This document shows positions 1 through 7,983 of a stretch of 24,220 nt of DNA, piece by piece (position 1 is the stretch's first letter; every line of letters starts with the position of its first letter). Position numbers and translations under genes: made by a program. A model generated the notes under the pieces. That model searched no databases. It was given only the letters and a program-made list of their open reading frames with translations, and had not been told where the DNA came from. The DNA comes from Oribacterium sp. (lineage in GTDB: Bacteria; Bacillota_A; Clostridia; Lachnospirales; Lachnospiraceae), in the NCBI GenBank assembly GCA_017940955.1, contig JAGAXP010000206.1, positions 1 to 24,220 of the forward strand. Direction: 5' to 3'.

Positions 1-160
1 AACCTGATTCTGAATGACCTATATTCCAAAAACCAGAATATGAGTCAATGAAGAACCTGATTCTGAATGACCTATATTCCCAAAAACAGAATATGAGTCA
101 ATGAAGATCTTGATTCTAAATGACCTATATCTCTAAAAACAGATTATAGGTCAAGGAGCG
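1..160. repeat. 53-bp tandem repeat, about 3 copies
   Basis: Three consecutive units begin at 1, 54 and 107. The first two are 53 bp and almost identical; the third is diverged. Each unit holds an inverted pair: TGACCTATATTC at 15-26 pairs imperfectly with GAATATGAGTCA at 36-47, giving a hairpin with a short A-rich loop. In the third unit the two arms carry changes that keep or improve the pairing (TGACCTATA against TATAGGTCA). The array starts at the window edge, so the copy number is a minimum. There are no spacers, so it is not a CRISPR array. Function unknown. Confidence 0.85.
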
Positions 161-251
161 ACCGATTTATAAACCTAAAATAAATAGTAAAAACCCTATT
201 TACAAATATATGATTTGATTGTATCATCTTCATGTTTTTTATAAGTATCAC

Positions 252-314
252 GAGGTGACAAGGGCGTCACAGGGACAATAAAAAGTGTCCCCGGCCCCGG
301 TCACCTCTTTTTTT
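252..314 (+). terminator. Branched terminator or attenuator upstream of pyrG
   Basis: GAGGTGAC (252-259) pairs perfectly with GTCACCTC (300-307), followed directly by a run of seven T. A nested stem, GGGACA (272-277) with TGTCCC (286-291), lies inside. This has the form of a rho-independent terminator with a branched loop. It lies 124 bp before the pyrG start, so it either ends an upstream transcript or acts as a leader attenuator. The initial-G-run signature of the Bacillus pyrG reiterative-transcription attenuator was not recognised. A TTGACA at 341-346 is a possible -35 box downstream of it, but no good -10 was found. The inner GTCCCC-rich part resembles the repeat at 2065-2129. Confidence 0.7.
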
Positions 315-438
315 GTGTATAAATCCGAGTCTGAGATTTCTTGACATAGCGTGAGCCTGGTATCGTGTGATCGTGGCATCGTGTAAGCGTAAGCGGAGAA
401 ATGCGTGGATTTATGCCTGTATTTTGAAAGGGGACTCT

Positions 439-2046
439 ATGATCAAGTACGTTTTTGTAACCGGCGGTGTTGTTTCAGGACTCGGTAAGGGCATTACTGC
501 AGCTTCCCTTGGAAGGCTTCTAAAGGCAAGGGGCTACAAGGTAACCATGCAGAAATTTGACCCGTACATAAACATTGACCCGGGTACCATGAACCCCATC
601 CAGCATGGTGAGGTTTTTGTAACCGATGATGGCACCGAGACTGACCTTGATCTCGGTCACTATGAGCGTTTCATCGATGAGTCCCTGGATCACCGTTCCA
701 ATATAACCTCCGGAAAGGTTTACTGGTCTGTTCTCAACAAGGAGCGTCACGGAGAGTACGAAGGTCATACAGTTCAGGTCATCCCTCACATCACAAATGA
801 GATAAAGTCCGATTTCTATCGCTCAACAGATCCTTCCGAGGACCGCATTGCCATCATTGAGGTAGGCGGCACAGTAGGAGATATAGAGTCCCAGCCCTTC
901 CTTGAGGCCATCCGTCAGTTTCAGCATGATATCGGACGTGAAAATGCCATCATGATCCATGTGACTCTCGTGCCGTACCTTCATGCCTCCGATGAGCTTA
1001 AGACAAAGCCCACACAGATGAGTGTCCGCGAGCTTCAGCGTCTCGGACTTCAGCCGGACATCCTTGTATGCCGCACCGAGTATCCGATTCCTCAGGACAT
1101 AAGAGAGAAGATCGGTATGTTCTGTAACGTGCCATCAAACCACGTGCTTCAGAACACCAATGCAGAATTTATTTACGAGGTTCCACTTCTTATGGAGCGT
1201 GAGCATCTTGCACAGTCAGTATGCGAATGTCTACACCTCCCATGCCCCGAGCCGGACCTTACTTCCTGGAGGTCAATGGTAGAGAATCTTCGTCATCCGG
1301 AAAAGGAAACCGTCATTGCCATCGTCGGCAAGTACACACAGCTTCACGATGCCTACCTTTCCGTTGCGGAATCTCTGAAGCACGGTGCCATCGCGAATAA
1401 TGCAAAGGTAAACATCCGCTGGGTGGATTCCGAAGAGGTTGAAAAGGAGGGAGCAGCCACTTTGTTAAAAGGTGCTAACGGCATCCTTGTTCCCGGCGGT
1501 TTCGGCCAGCGCGGAATCGAAGGCATGATTATGTCGGCGCAGTATGCCCGTGAAAATAAGATACCATATCTCGGAATCTGCCTTGGAATGCAGATTTCCA
1601 TCATAGAATTTGCAAGAAATGTTCTCGGATGGAAGGATGCAGACTCCACGGAATTTAAGCCGGAGACCACACATCCTGTCATTGACCTTATGCCGGAACA
1701 GAAAACAGTCACAGACCTTGGAGGAACCATGCGTCTCGGATCCTATCCCTGCGAGCTGAGAGAAGGTTCGAAACCGGAGAGTCTTTATGGAACCACATCC
1801 ATAACCGAGCGTCACAGACACAGATATGAAGTTAACAATGATTACAGGGAAGATCTGGAATCAGCAGGAATGATGCTGGTCGGACAGTCTCCGGACGGCC
1901 ATATAGTTGAGATGATCGAACTTAAGGATCATCCTTATTTCATTGCTACCCAGGCACACCCTGAATTTAAATCACGACCCAATAAAGCACACCCTCTTTT
2001 CAGGGGACTTATTGAGGCTGCATTAAAAAATCAGGAGAACATCTGA
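439..2046 (+). CDS. pyrG: CTP synthase (glutamine-hydrolysing)
   Basis: Makes CTP from UTP, ATP and glutamine in the cytoplasm, the last step of pyrimidine nucleotide synthesis. The 535-aa product from ATG 439 matches the usual family length. The frame is open 24 codons further upstream, but 439 is preceded by AAAGGGGACT, a good ribosome-binding site, and gives the canonical N-terminus [18 protein letters not shown] with the synthetase P-loop. The N-terminal amidoligase domain covers roughly residues 1-270 and the C-terminal class I glutamine amidotransferase domain roughly 290-535. The catalytic triad is visible: Cys381 in GICLGMQ, and His507 and Glu509 in AHPEFKSRP. It appears monocistronic: a 176-bp gap with two GGACC/GGTCC inverted units separates it from glnA. 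Nothing is missing from the protein. Confidence 0.98.
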   Translation: MIKYVFVTGGVVSGLGKGITAASLGRLLKARGYKVTMQKFDPYINIDPGTMNPIQHGEVFVTDDGTETDLDLGHYERFIDESLDHRSNITSGKVYWSVLNKERHGEYEGHTVQVIPHITNEIKSDFYRSTDPSEDRIAIIEVGGTVGDIESQPFLEAIRQFQHDIGRENAIMIHVTLVPYLHASDELKTKPTQMSVRELQRLGLQPDILVCRTEYPIPQDIREKIGMFCNVPSNHVLQNTNAEFIYEVPLLMEREHLAQSVCECLHLPCPEPDLTSWRSMVENLRHPEKETVIAIVGKYTQLHDAYLSVAESLKHGAIANNAKVNIRWVDSEEVEKEGAATLLKGANGILVPGGFGQRGIEGMIMSAQYARENKIPYLGICLGMQISIIEFARNVLGWKDADSTEFKPETTHPVIDLMPEQKTVTDLGGTMRLGSYPCELREGSKPESLYGTTSITERHRHRYEVNNDYREDLESAGMMLVGQSPDGHIVEMIELKDHPYFIATQAHPEFKSRPNKAHPLFRGLIEAALKNQENI

Positions 2047-2064
2047 AAGTAACAGATCAGCTGA

Positions 2065-2129
2065 TGGACCACTGACTCCATCCCCAAGGTCCGATACAAA
2101 ATGGACCACCGACCCCGTCCCCATGGTCC
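2065..2129 (+). repeat. Two direct copies of a 28-bp GGACC...GGTCC hairpin unit
   Basis: Units at 2065-2092 and 2102-2129 differ at about 4 of 28 positions and are 37 bp apart. Each starts with TGGACCA, has a C-rich centre (TCCCCA) and ends with GGTCC, so each can fold as a short hairpin; the second has a 6-bp stem GGACCA/TGGTCC. They lie between pyrG and glnA. They could be REP-like repeats, a weak terminator for pyrG, or a structured glnA leader. The C-rich loops are not the hexaloops expected for ANTAR targets. Confidence 0.6.
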
Positions 2130-2222
2130 GTCGGCTGGCAGTATTTTAAGAAAAGCGAGTTTACTGCAATGAATTTCAGTAATAAAATATTCAGTACTTA
2201 TGAAAAATCCGAGGTGGAAAAA

Positions 2223-3437
2223 ATGAATTCATACGAAGAGGTTCTTGAATTTGTCGAAGACGAAAATGTCAAATTTATCAGACTCGCATACTTTGATGTA
2301 TTTGGAGTTCAGAAGAATATAGCTATAATGGCGGACGAGCTCAGGAGGGCATTTTCCGAAGGTATAAGCATTGACGCAAGCTCCGTAGCGGGCTTCGGTG
2401 CAGAGGTTCACTCAGATCTTTTCCTGAGACCGGATCCCACGACTCTTTCCATAGTTCCCTGGAGACCCATAGACGGAAGAGTTGCAAAAATGTTCTGCGA
2501 CATAGAGTATCCGGATGGCAGCACATTCCAGAGAGACAGTCGCTGGCTCCTGAAGCAGGCAGTAAGAATGGCCGAAGATAAAGGATTCATAATAAACATT
2601 GGCACAGAGGTGGAGTTTTACATCTTCAAGCTTGATGAAAATGGTAATCCCACCAAGATACCTCAGGATAATGCAGGCTACATGGATATAGCGCCTGAGG
2701 ATCACGGTGAGAACATCCGGAGAGAAATAAGCTTTGCCCTGGTTGACATGGGTATCAGACCCGAGGCCAGCCACCACGAAATGGGTCCGGGACAGAATGA
2801 AGTGGATTTCCGTTATGCAGAGCCTCTTGAGGCTGCGGATAATGCCTCTGCCTTCAAGTGGGTGGTAAAGTCCATAGCAAATTCGGATGGCGTCTGGGCA
2901 GATTTCAGCCCGAAACCCCTTCCCAACAAGCCCGGAAACGGTATGCATATAAACATTTCCGTAAGGTCCAGGGACGGTAAGGACTATACCGATAGCTTTA
3001 TGGCGGGCATACTTGAACACATCCGTGAGATCACTCTTTTCCTTAATCCCAAAAGAGAGAGCTATGAAAGGCTCGGAGATATGAAGGCGCCAAAGTACGT
3101 AAGCTGGTCAGCCGAAAATCGTTCGCAGCTCATCCGTATACCTGCCACAAGATCATCTTTAAAGAGGATAGAGCTCAGATCTCCGGATCCCACAGCCAAT
3201 CCATATCTTGCATTTATGCTCCTTATTTACGCAGGTATCGATGGTATCGAAAGAAAGCTGGAGCCGATGGAGCCTCTGGATGTGAATCTTTTTAAGGCAG
3301 ACACCTCCGTGACCGATAAGCTGAAGAGGCTGCCGCAGTCCCTTGATGAAGCCATCGCGTATGCAAGAAACTCGGAGTTTGTAAGAGCGCTTATTCCGGA
3401 AGGATATCTCGCAGCATATTCCGGAGAAGAGAATTAG
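2223..3437 (+). CDS. glnA: Glutamine synthetase, type I, short form
   Basis: ATP-dependent synthesis of glutamine from glutamate and ammonia, the main ammonium assimilation step. The 404-aa product starts at ATG 2223, preceded by GAGGTGG with 8-nt spacing. An ATG 54 bp earlier in the same frame has no convincing ribosome-binding site and adds an atypical N-terminus. Type I signatures are present: the N-terminal beta-grasp (FIRLAYFDVFGVQKN), metal-binding segments GTEVEFYIF and HHEMGPGQNEVDF, the ATP/glutamate region NKPGNGMHINIS, and NRSQLIRIP followed by ELRSPDPTANPYLAF. It is about 40 residues shorter than Bacillus-type GlnA. The next gene, 10 bp downstream, encodes an ANTAR RNA-binding protein, and such glnA-ANTAR pairs are known in clostridia; this supports nitrogen metabolism. 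A gamma-glutamyl-amine ligase of the same fold is a less likely alternative. Confidence 0.9.
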   Translation: MNSYEEVLEFVEDENVKFIRLAYFDVFGVQKNIAIMADELRRAFSEGISIDASSVAGFGAEVHSDLFLRPDPTTLSIVPWRPIDGRVAKMFCDIEYPDGSTFQRDSRWLLKQAVRMAEDKGFIINIGTEVEFYIFKLDENGNPTKIPQDNAGYMDIAPEDHGENIRREISFALVDMGIRPEASHHEMGPGQNEVDFRYAEPLEAADNASAFKWVVKSIANSDGVWADFSPKPLPNKPGNGMHINISVRSRDGKDYTDSFMAGILEHIREITLFLNPKRESYERLGDMKAPKYVSWSAENRSQLIRIPATRSSLKRIELRSPDPTANPYLAFMLLIYAGIDGIERKLEPMEPLDVNLFKADTSVTDKLKRLPQSLDEAIAYARNSEFVRALIPEGYLAAYSGEEN

Positions 3438-3447
3438 GGAGATTAAC

Positions 3448-4050
3448 ATGGAGAGAGCGGAGAAAGGGAGCAGTGTGCTGATTGCGGCTGCCATGGAAAA
3501 AGTGGCGACCCAGATCAAAGGGATTCTGCCCTCGGGATTTGGCAAGTTGTCATATCAGCCGTCCATGACAAAGGTTAAGCAAAAGCTTATGGAGGAGAGC
3601 TTTGATCTTTTGATCATATATACTCCTCTTCCTGATGAGATTGGTCTTCAGGCTGCACTGGAGATCGCGGCAAAATATCAGGCCATGAGTATACTGATGC
3701 TTGTAAACAAAGATGTTTACCAGGAGGTTCTTTACCGGTCAGGAGATTCCGGCATCATGGTTATGGCGAGACCTGTGAATCCGGCACTGTTCACATCATC
3801 AGTAGAGATGCTTTGCACGGTGAGTCGTAAGGTGCAAAGGATTTTAAATGAAAATCAGAAGCTGCAGCGAAAGCTTGAAGATGAGAGATATGTGACCAGA
3901 GCAAAATGCCTGCTTATCGAAAGATGCGGCATGACAGAACCCGAGGCACATAAATATCTGGAAAAAGAGGCCATGAATGCCTCCATCACAAGAAGAGAGG
4001 CTGCAATCAGAGTCATCCGTGAAAACGGAAGGATAGTTACCAATATGTAG
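3448..4050 (+). CDS. ANTAR-domain RNA-binding antiterminator with degenerate receiver
   Basis: A 200-aa cytoplasmic regulator. Residues about 8-125 have a receiver-like fold and residues about 138-195 an ANTAR helical domain (from LEDERYVTRAKCLLIER to TRREAAIRVI). A coiled segment (RKVQRILNENQKLQRK, 127-142) joins them. ANTAR proteins bind paired small hairpins in nascent RNA and prevent termination. The receiver seems not to be phosphorylatable: at the usual Asp site the sequence is LLIIYTPLPDE (Tyr58), and an Arg replaces the conserved Lys (MARPV, Arg108). Control would then come from partner protein or ligand binding. The gene starts 10 bp after glnA with GGGAG at a good distance, so the two are co-transcribed. 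By analogy with clostridial glnA-linked ANTAR proteins it probably senses glutamine synthetase or nitrogen state; that is inference. Confidence 0.88.
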   Translation: MERAEKGSSVLIAAAMEKVATQIKGILPSGFGKLSYQPSMTKVKQKLMEESFDLLIIYTPLPDEIGLQAALEIAAKYQAMSILMLVNKDVYQEVLYRSGDSGIMVMARPVNPALFTSSVEMLCTVSRKVQRILNENQKLQRKLEDERYVTRAKCLLIERCGMTEPEAHKYLEKEAMNASITRREAAIRVIRENGRIVTNM

Positions 4051-4084
4051 TCAGAATATCTGATATAGAGAAAATGATATTGTG

Positions 4085-4129
4085 AAAAAAGCGTTTGTTC
4101 CTTAAAATTGTTGGAACAAACGCTTTTTT
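4085..4129 (+). terminator. Strong rho-independent terminator just before the MATE start
   Basis: AAAAGCGTTTGTTCC (4087-4101) pairs perfectly with GGAACAAACGCTTTT (4113-4127), giving a 15-bp stem with an 11-nt loop and a T6 run. It ends the glnA-ANTAR transcript. The MATE ribosome-binding site GAGGT follows at 4130 and its start codon is at 4142, so transcription into the MATE gene must pass through this hairpin. Confidence 0.92.
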
Positions 4130-4141
4130 GAGGTAGACAAC

Positions 4142-5473
4142 ATGGTGAAACACAATCTTTCAAAGGGCAACCTTCTTCATAATATGATATGGTTCTCGCT
4201 GCCGTATCTTCTCAGCTATTTTCTGCAGACCCTTTACGGACTTGCGGATCTTCTTATAGCAGGGCAGTATAATGGCGCAGATGTCATATCCGCCGTATCC
4301 ATCGGCTCGCAGGTAATGCATATGGTGACGGTAATGCTTGTGGGGCTTGCCATGGGCTCTACTGTCATGATAGGTCAGTATGTGGGTGCGGAAGATGAGA
4401 GAAGGATCAACAAGGCTATAGGAAATACCATCACATTTTTTGCTGTGACAGCGGTGGTTGTGACGGTGCTCCTGAATATCTGCATACATCCGATAGTTTC
4501 TGTGCTGTCAACACCGGCTGAGGCTGTACCTGGAACCGTAAGTTATCTTCAGATCTGCTTCACGGGAATTCCCTTCATAATTGCCTACAATGTACTGAGT
4601 TCTGTTTTCAGAGGCATGGGAGATTCCAAAAGTCCGCTGATATTTATCACCATAGCCTGCTTTGTAAACATTATTCTGGACATCCTTTTTATGGGACCTA
4701 TGCACATGGGTGCAGCAGGTGCGGCCTACGGTACTATCCTTGCCCAGGCAGTGAGCGTCGTCATAGCATTTGCGGCTATAATCAAGAAGAAGCTGTTTGA
4801 GATCCAACTGACGGATCTTTACCTTGATAGATTTGTACTTGAAAAGATTCTGGGAGTGGGGGTTCCCATTTCGTTTCAGGACGGATTCATACAGATTTCC
4901 TTCCTCGTGATTACGATCATTGCAAATCAGCGTGGTGTAGACATTTCCGCAGCGGTGGGCATCGTGGAAAAGACCATCAGCTTCCTGTTCCTGGTGCCTT
5001 CCGCTATGCTTTCCACTGTTTCCACCATCGTGGCCCAGTCCGTGGGGGCAGGAGACCCGGAGAGGGCGGGAAAGACCCTGAAATATGGTGTGATAATGTC
5101 TTTCTCCATAGGTACTTTCTTTGCGGTTCTTTTCCAGTTTATATCACCCCTGTTCTTCGGAATGTTCACTGATGACCCGGTGGTAAAGGAGTATGCGGTG
5201 CAGTACATGAGAACCTACGTCATTGATTGCGCCATAGCGGGAGTACATTTCCCGTTTTCCGGATTCTTCAGTGCCTGCAACAGGTCTGTACTCAGCTTCA
5301 TTCACAATCTGGCATCGGTCATCCTGGTGCGTGTGCCGGGAGCATGGCTTGCCACGAAGCTGTTTCCGGATACACTTTACGCCATGGGACTTGCAGCACC
5401 CGCAGGATCGCTTCTCAGTGTTATCATTTGTACAGGATTTTACATTCATATCAAAAAACAGGAAAAACCTTGA
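4142..5473 (+). CDS. MATE-family multidrug/cation efflux transporter
   Basis: A 443-aa integral membrane protein with about 12 hydrophobic segments in two halves, typical of Na+ or H+ coupled MATE exporters of the DinF/NorM-like Clostridia group. Features include the N-terminal start MIWFSLPYLLSYFLQTLYGLADLL (shown here only as a family pattern: a polar-poor first helix followed by the D in LADLLIAG), the loop FRGMGDSKSPL after helix 4-5, and the second-half counterpart FSACNRSVLSF. Start ATG 4142 has GAGGT eight bases upstream, touching the T-run of the preceding terminator. The substrate cannot be told from sequence. No promoter fits between the hairpin and the start, so expression depends on read-through from glnA-ANTAR or on a promoter upstream of the hairpin. 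Confidence 0.92.
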   Translation: MVKHNLSKGNLLHNMIWFSLPYLLSYFLQTLYGLADLLIAGQYNGADVISAVSIGSQVMHMVTVMLVGLAMGSTVMIGQYVGAEDERRINKAIGNTITFFAVTAVVVTVLLNICIHPIVSVLSTPAEAVPGTVSYLQICFTGIPFIIAYNVLSSVFRGMGDSKSPLIFITIACFVNIILDILFMGPMHMGAAGAAYGTILAQAVSVVIAFAAIIKKKLFEIQLTDLYLDRFVLEKILGVGVPISFQDGFIQISFLVITIIANQRGVDISAAVGIVEKTISFLFLVPSAMLSTVSTIVAQSVGAGDPERAGKTLKYGVIMSFSIGTFFAVLFQFISPLFFGMFTDDPVVKEYAVQYMRTYVIDCAIAGVHFPFSGFFSACNRSVLSFIHNLASVILVRVPGAWLATKLFPDTLYAMGLAAPAGSLLSVIICTGFYIHIKKQEKP

Positions 5474-5476
5474 CTT

Positions 5477-5707
5477 GTTACTGTTCACACCCCTACTAAT
5501 TCGTATTTCAGATGCTTTGATACGATAACGCATCATTGTGAAGGCAGGAGCGTGCTTGTTAAGATACGGCAAAATGAAGGAGCCAATGTGTTTGATGAAG
5601 TGACACAAAGATTTGACTCATAGTTGGCAGAACAGCCGGCCTGTTATTACTGAGATTCAGTTTAACGGATCGGCTGTTTTACTACAAGTTCACCTGTGAA
5701 CAGTAAC
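5477..5707. repeat. MITE-like 231-bp element with 12-bp perfect inverted ends
   Basis: GTTACTGTTCAC at 5477-5488 is the exact reverse complement of GTGAACAGTAAC at 5696-5707. The element starts 4 bp after the MATE stop codon and contains no convincing gene. Its right end includes a second local palindrome, GTTCACCTGTGAAC (5688-5701), and it carries a strong internal hairpin (5631-5678). The structure suggests a non-autonomous mobile element or a dispersed structured repeat. No clear target-site duplication flanks it. Identity with any known family is not claimed. Confidence 0.6.
5631..5682 (+). terminator. Terminator-like hairpin inside the inverted-end element
   Basis: AACAGCCG (5631-5638) pairs with CGGCTGTT (5671-5678). 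Further inside, GTTA pairs with TAAC and ACTGA with TCAGT, so nearly the full 48 bases fold. It is followed by TTTTAC. It could end MATE transcription. Confidence 0.65.
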
Positions 5708-5741
5708 GGTCTTCAAGGAAAACCGCCTGTAGTTTGAGATT

Positions 5742-5810
5742 AAATACCGTGTATGATTTCAAAAGAGTAAGATATGAAATATTCTTTTGGTCATACACGG
5801 TATTTCTTTT
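5742..5810. terminator. Long hairpin between the convergent MATE and regulator genes
   Basis: AAATACCGTGTATGA (5742-5756, within one base) pairs with TCATACACGGTATTT (5791-5805), with an inner AAAAGA/TCTTTT pairing. The plus strand continues with CTTTTG. It lies 34 bp past the stop of the minus-strand regulator and downstream of the MATE gene, so it may serve both directions. Confidence 0.8.
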
Positions 5811-5838
5811 GCATATGAATACTAACTGCAGATGTCCC

Positions 5839-7635
5839 TTAAATACACTTTGCTTCCAGGGTCTTTCTGAGGGTATTCCTGTCCATCCGGTACTGCTGCA
5901 TCAGAGCTTCTGCATAGCTTAGGAAGGCCCGGCACATGAGTGGGTGAGTAAACCCAAAGGAAAGCTCCGGCTTTTTCCCGTGGATGATACTTGCACTGTC
6001 TTCAGTGATCATCAGTTTCATATTGGGAAATGGCGTTTCCGGAAGGAGATACAGGCGGTAGTTCGGATATATCTCTGACAACCGGATGATATTCCGAAGG
6101 TGCATGGCATATTGCTTCGGAGTATAGAAGAGTTCACTGATCCCGTTTTGCTCCCCGATCCGTACTTTTCCGGAAAACAGCTCTTCATCATCAGCAAGTG
6201 TGACACACTCGTTCACCCTTGCTTTTTCAAGCCTCAAAAACATTGTATCCCGAAGAGCCTTCCATTTTTCATACAGTGCCGGTTCATCAAAAGAACTAAC
6301 CAGTTCTTCCGACATAGTCGCAAGGGACAGACCGCTCTGAATAACCGTGAGTTCCGAATCGCCTTCAGCTGCCGGTGCGGCAGGAACTTTCAAAAGGGGC
6401 TGCGCATTCTCCAGCATGCTTTCAAATCCCGACAGACAAACCTCCAGAATATGCGGGTCCGTATAGTAATGATAAACCCCTGACGCTTCCGTACCGATGG
6501 GGTGAAAAGCTTCTATACAGGCTTTCTCCGGGCAGAGGAAAACGGTATGAGAGAATCTCGGGTTTCGTTTCCGGGTGCTGTATCGTGACTCTACCATGCC
6601 GGACATATAGAGCGGCAGCCAGCTTTTGATGGCGTCCGTCATCTCTGAAAGATCACGTTCTACATTGTGAATGATCCGTACCCTTGTACCGTTTTTGACA
6701 CAGGCACTCATAAGGGCTGCCCAGCGCATAAGGTAACCTTTGTCTCCGGTAAGCCACGACTGATCTTCATCCGAATACAGTAATAGCAGTCCGGCTTTAT
6801 CTCTCCATGCATCGAAAAGAAATCGAAGGACTGCGCTTCGTATTCCTTCTCTTCCGAAGTATTCGGTTTGTTCCGACCGGATGATCTCTTCCGGGACGGT
6901 TTCTTCCGGTGCCGGAAGGGAAAGTTGAGCCTCTGTGGAAAAGGTGTCAAAAAACCCCAGCAGGCTTTCCGCGATACCGGCATCCCGGTCAGTGATATAT
7001 CCGTCATCAAACAGCCAGGCGGAGATGGCTTCTTCATCGATCATATCGGCAGAGATTCCCATGAGCCCGGCAAGACCACTGAGTTTTCCTCCGGCGGCTG
7101 CTCTTTCATAGAGAACAGAAGAAATCCTTGCAGTTACATTGCTCTCCGGAACGGGAGTACGTACCCCTGTCCTGAAGCGGCTGACCATGGATGCATCCAT
7201 ATGGATATAATGACTGAAACGGGCATTGGACAGATCCGTCAGCTTCATCACCGCATCCAGACGTTCCCCGAAGAAATGATAGACCGGCTTTGGTTTTTTT
7301 ATGACCTTTGGAGGCACCGGCGACGCAGCATCATTTTTCACATTTACCGGCTCTCCTTCGTAGAGCCAGTCCCTTATCTTATCTTTGATCTCATCTGCGT
7401 TTTCACCCGGATCTGCACCGATACATCCACAGAGTATATCAAGTTCATTACGATTATCTGCATAGAGATACAGCCCTGTGACAAGTTTCCGTATCGTCGG
7501 ACCGGTTCTACCGGGGATCCGGGCAGAGCTTCGCAGACGACTTATATTGGTCCGGTCAAATCCGGCAAGCTTTGCCACCTGACCGTTTTTTGCTCCTAAG
7601 CATTGGAACAGTTCGTTGATCCTGGCAAAAAACAT
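5839..7635 (-). CDS. Double-HTH transcriptional regulator with large C-terminal domain
   Basis: A 598-aa predicted cytoplasmic protein. The frame is open to 7788, but the ATG at 7635 is preceded by AAAGGAGAG at ideal spacing, so the start is placed there. Residues about 4-65 (RINELFQCLG, QVAKLAGFDRTNISRLRS) look like a Cro/XRE-type helix-turn-helix. A second similar segment occurs at about 120-180 (RLDAVMKLTDLSNARFSHYI, DASMVSRFRTGVRTP). The remaining 400 residues are a globular region I do not recognise, with a conserved-looking YFGREGIRSAVLRF segment and a LLLLYSDEDQSWL strand that could belong to an alpha/beta fold. It is transcribed divergently, across a 348-bp gap, from the zinc-ribbon block, the usual arrangement for a local regulator. 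DNA binding is well supported; the target and any ligand are inference. Confidence 0.75.
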   Translation of the reverse strand: MFFARINELFQCLGAKNGQVAKLAGFDRTNISRLRSSARIPGRTGPTIRKLVTGLYLYADNRNELDILCGCIGADPGENADEIKDKIRDWLYEGEPVNVKNDAASPVPPKVIKKPKPVYHFFGERLDAVMKLTDLSNARFSHYIHMDASMVSRFRTGVRTPVPESNVTARISSVLYERAAAGGKLSGLAGLMGISADMIDEEAISAWLFDDGYITDRDAGIAESLLGFFDTFSTEAQLSLPAPEETVPEEIIRSEQTEYFGREGIRSAVLRFLFDAWRDKAGLLLLYSDEDQSWLTGDKGYLMRWAALMSACVKNGTRVRIIHNVERDLSEMTDAIKSWLPLYMSGMVESRYSTRKRNPRFSHTVFLCPEKACIEAFHPIGTEASGVYHYYTDPHILEVCLSGFESMLENAQPLLKVPAAPAAEGDSELTVIQSGLSLATMSEELVSSFDEPALYEKWKALRDTMFLRLEKARVNECVTLADDEELFSGKVRIGEQNGISELFYTPKQYAMHLRNIIRLSEIYPNYRLYLLPETPFPNMKLMITEDSASIIHGKKPELSFGFTHPLMCRAFLSYAEALMQQYRMDRNTLRKTLEAKCI

Positions 7636-7983
7636 GATAGTCTCTCCTTTCCGCAAGCCGGCCGCATCACAAATGGTGATGAAAAGCAATTCCATGCCAG
7701 CTACTTCTTTAGTCAAGAATACTACACAAGCGTGACAAACGAAAGATGCATTGCATATGATTTTGGCACACTTCGTGAAAGAGGCCAAAAGCTTATAATT
7801 AATTTAGGGAGCTTATGTCGTCGAGACAGTCCCTGATGTATATGAAAACCAGAACTTGAGTTTCAGCTGATCCCGTCAGAAAAGACCAGACAGAAAAGTG
7901 AAACGGTGATATCGTGAAGCGCCGGTCCGTATCCGGATGAAACAGTCCGGTGCAGAGATCAGCTCTAAAAAAGGAATCCTACT
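7636..7983. promoter_or_regulatory. Divergent regulatory gap between regulator and zinc-ribbon genes
   Basis: No gene is supported here. CATCAC-N5-GTGATG (7665-7681) and ATGCA-T-TGCAT (7746-7756) are short palindromes that could be operators. GTGACA (7732-7737) and TATGAT (7756-7761), 18 bp apart, are a possible plus-strand promoter; a TATAAT at 7794-7799 has no good -35. The plus-strand leader would be about 200 nt. All of this is weak pattern evidence. Confidence 0.35.

Noticed and set aside
1..160. CRISPR array
   Set aside because: Units are directly adjacent with no unique spacers, and no cas genes are present.
252..438. Bacillus-type pyrG reiterative-transcription attenuator
   Set aside because: No promoter with the required initial G-run and matching pyrimidine-rich terminator was recognised; only a general terminator is supported.
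2412..3020. 202-aa minus-strand open frame opposite glnA
   Set aside because: Shadow of a highly conserved gene; no ribosome-binding site or recognisable protein pattern.
4051..4063. TCAGA...TCTGA hairpin as an ANTAR target
   Set aside because: The loop has only three bases; ANTAR targets need paired hexaloop hairpins.
7636..7788. 51-codon N-terminal extension of the regulator
   Set aside because: The ATG at 7635 has a near-ideal ribosome-binding site; the extension has none and is Cys-rich and atypical.
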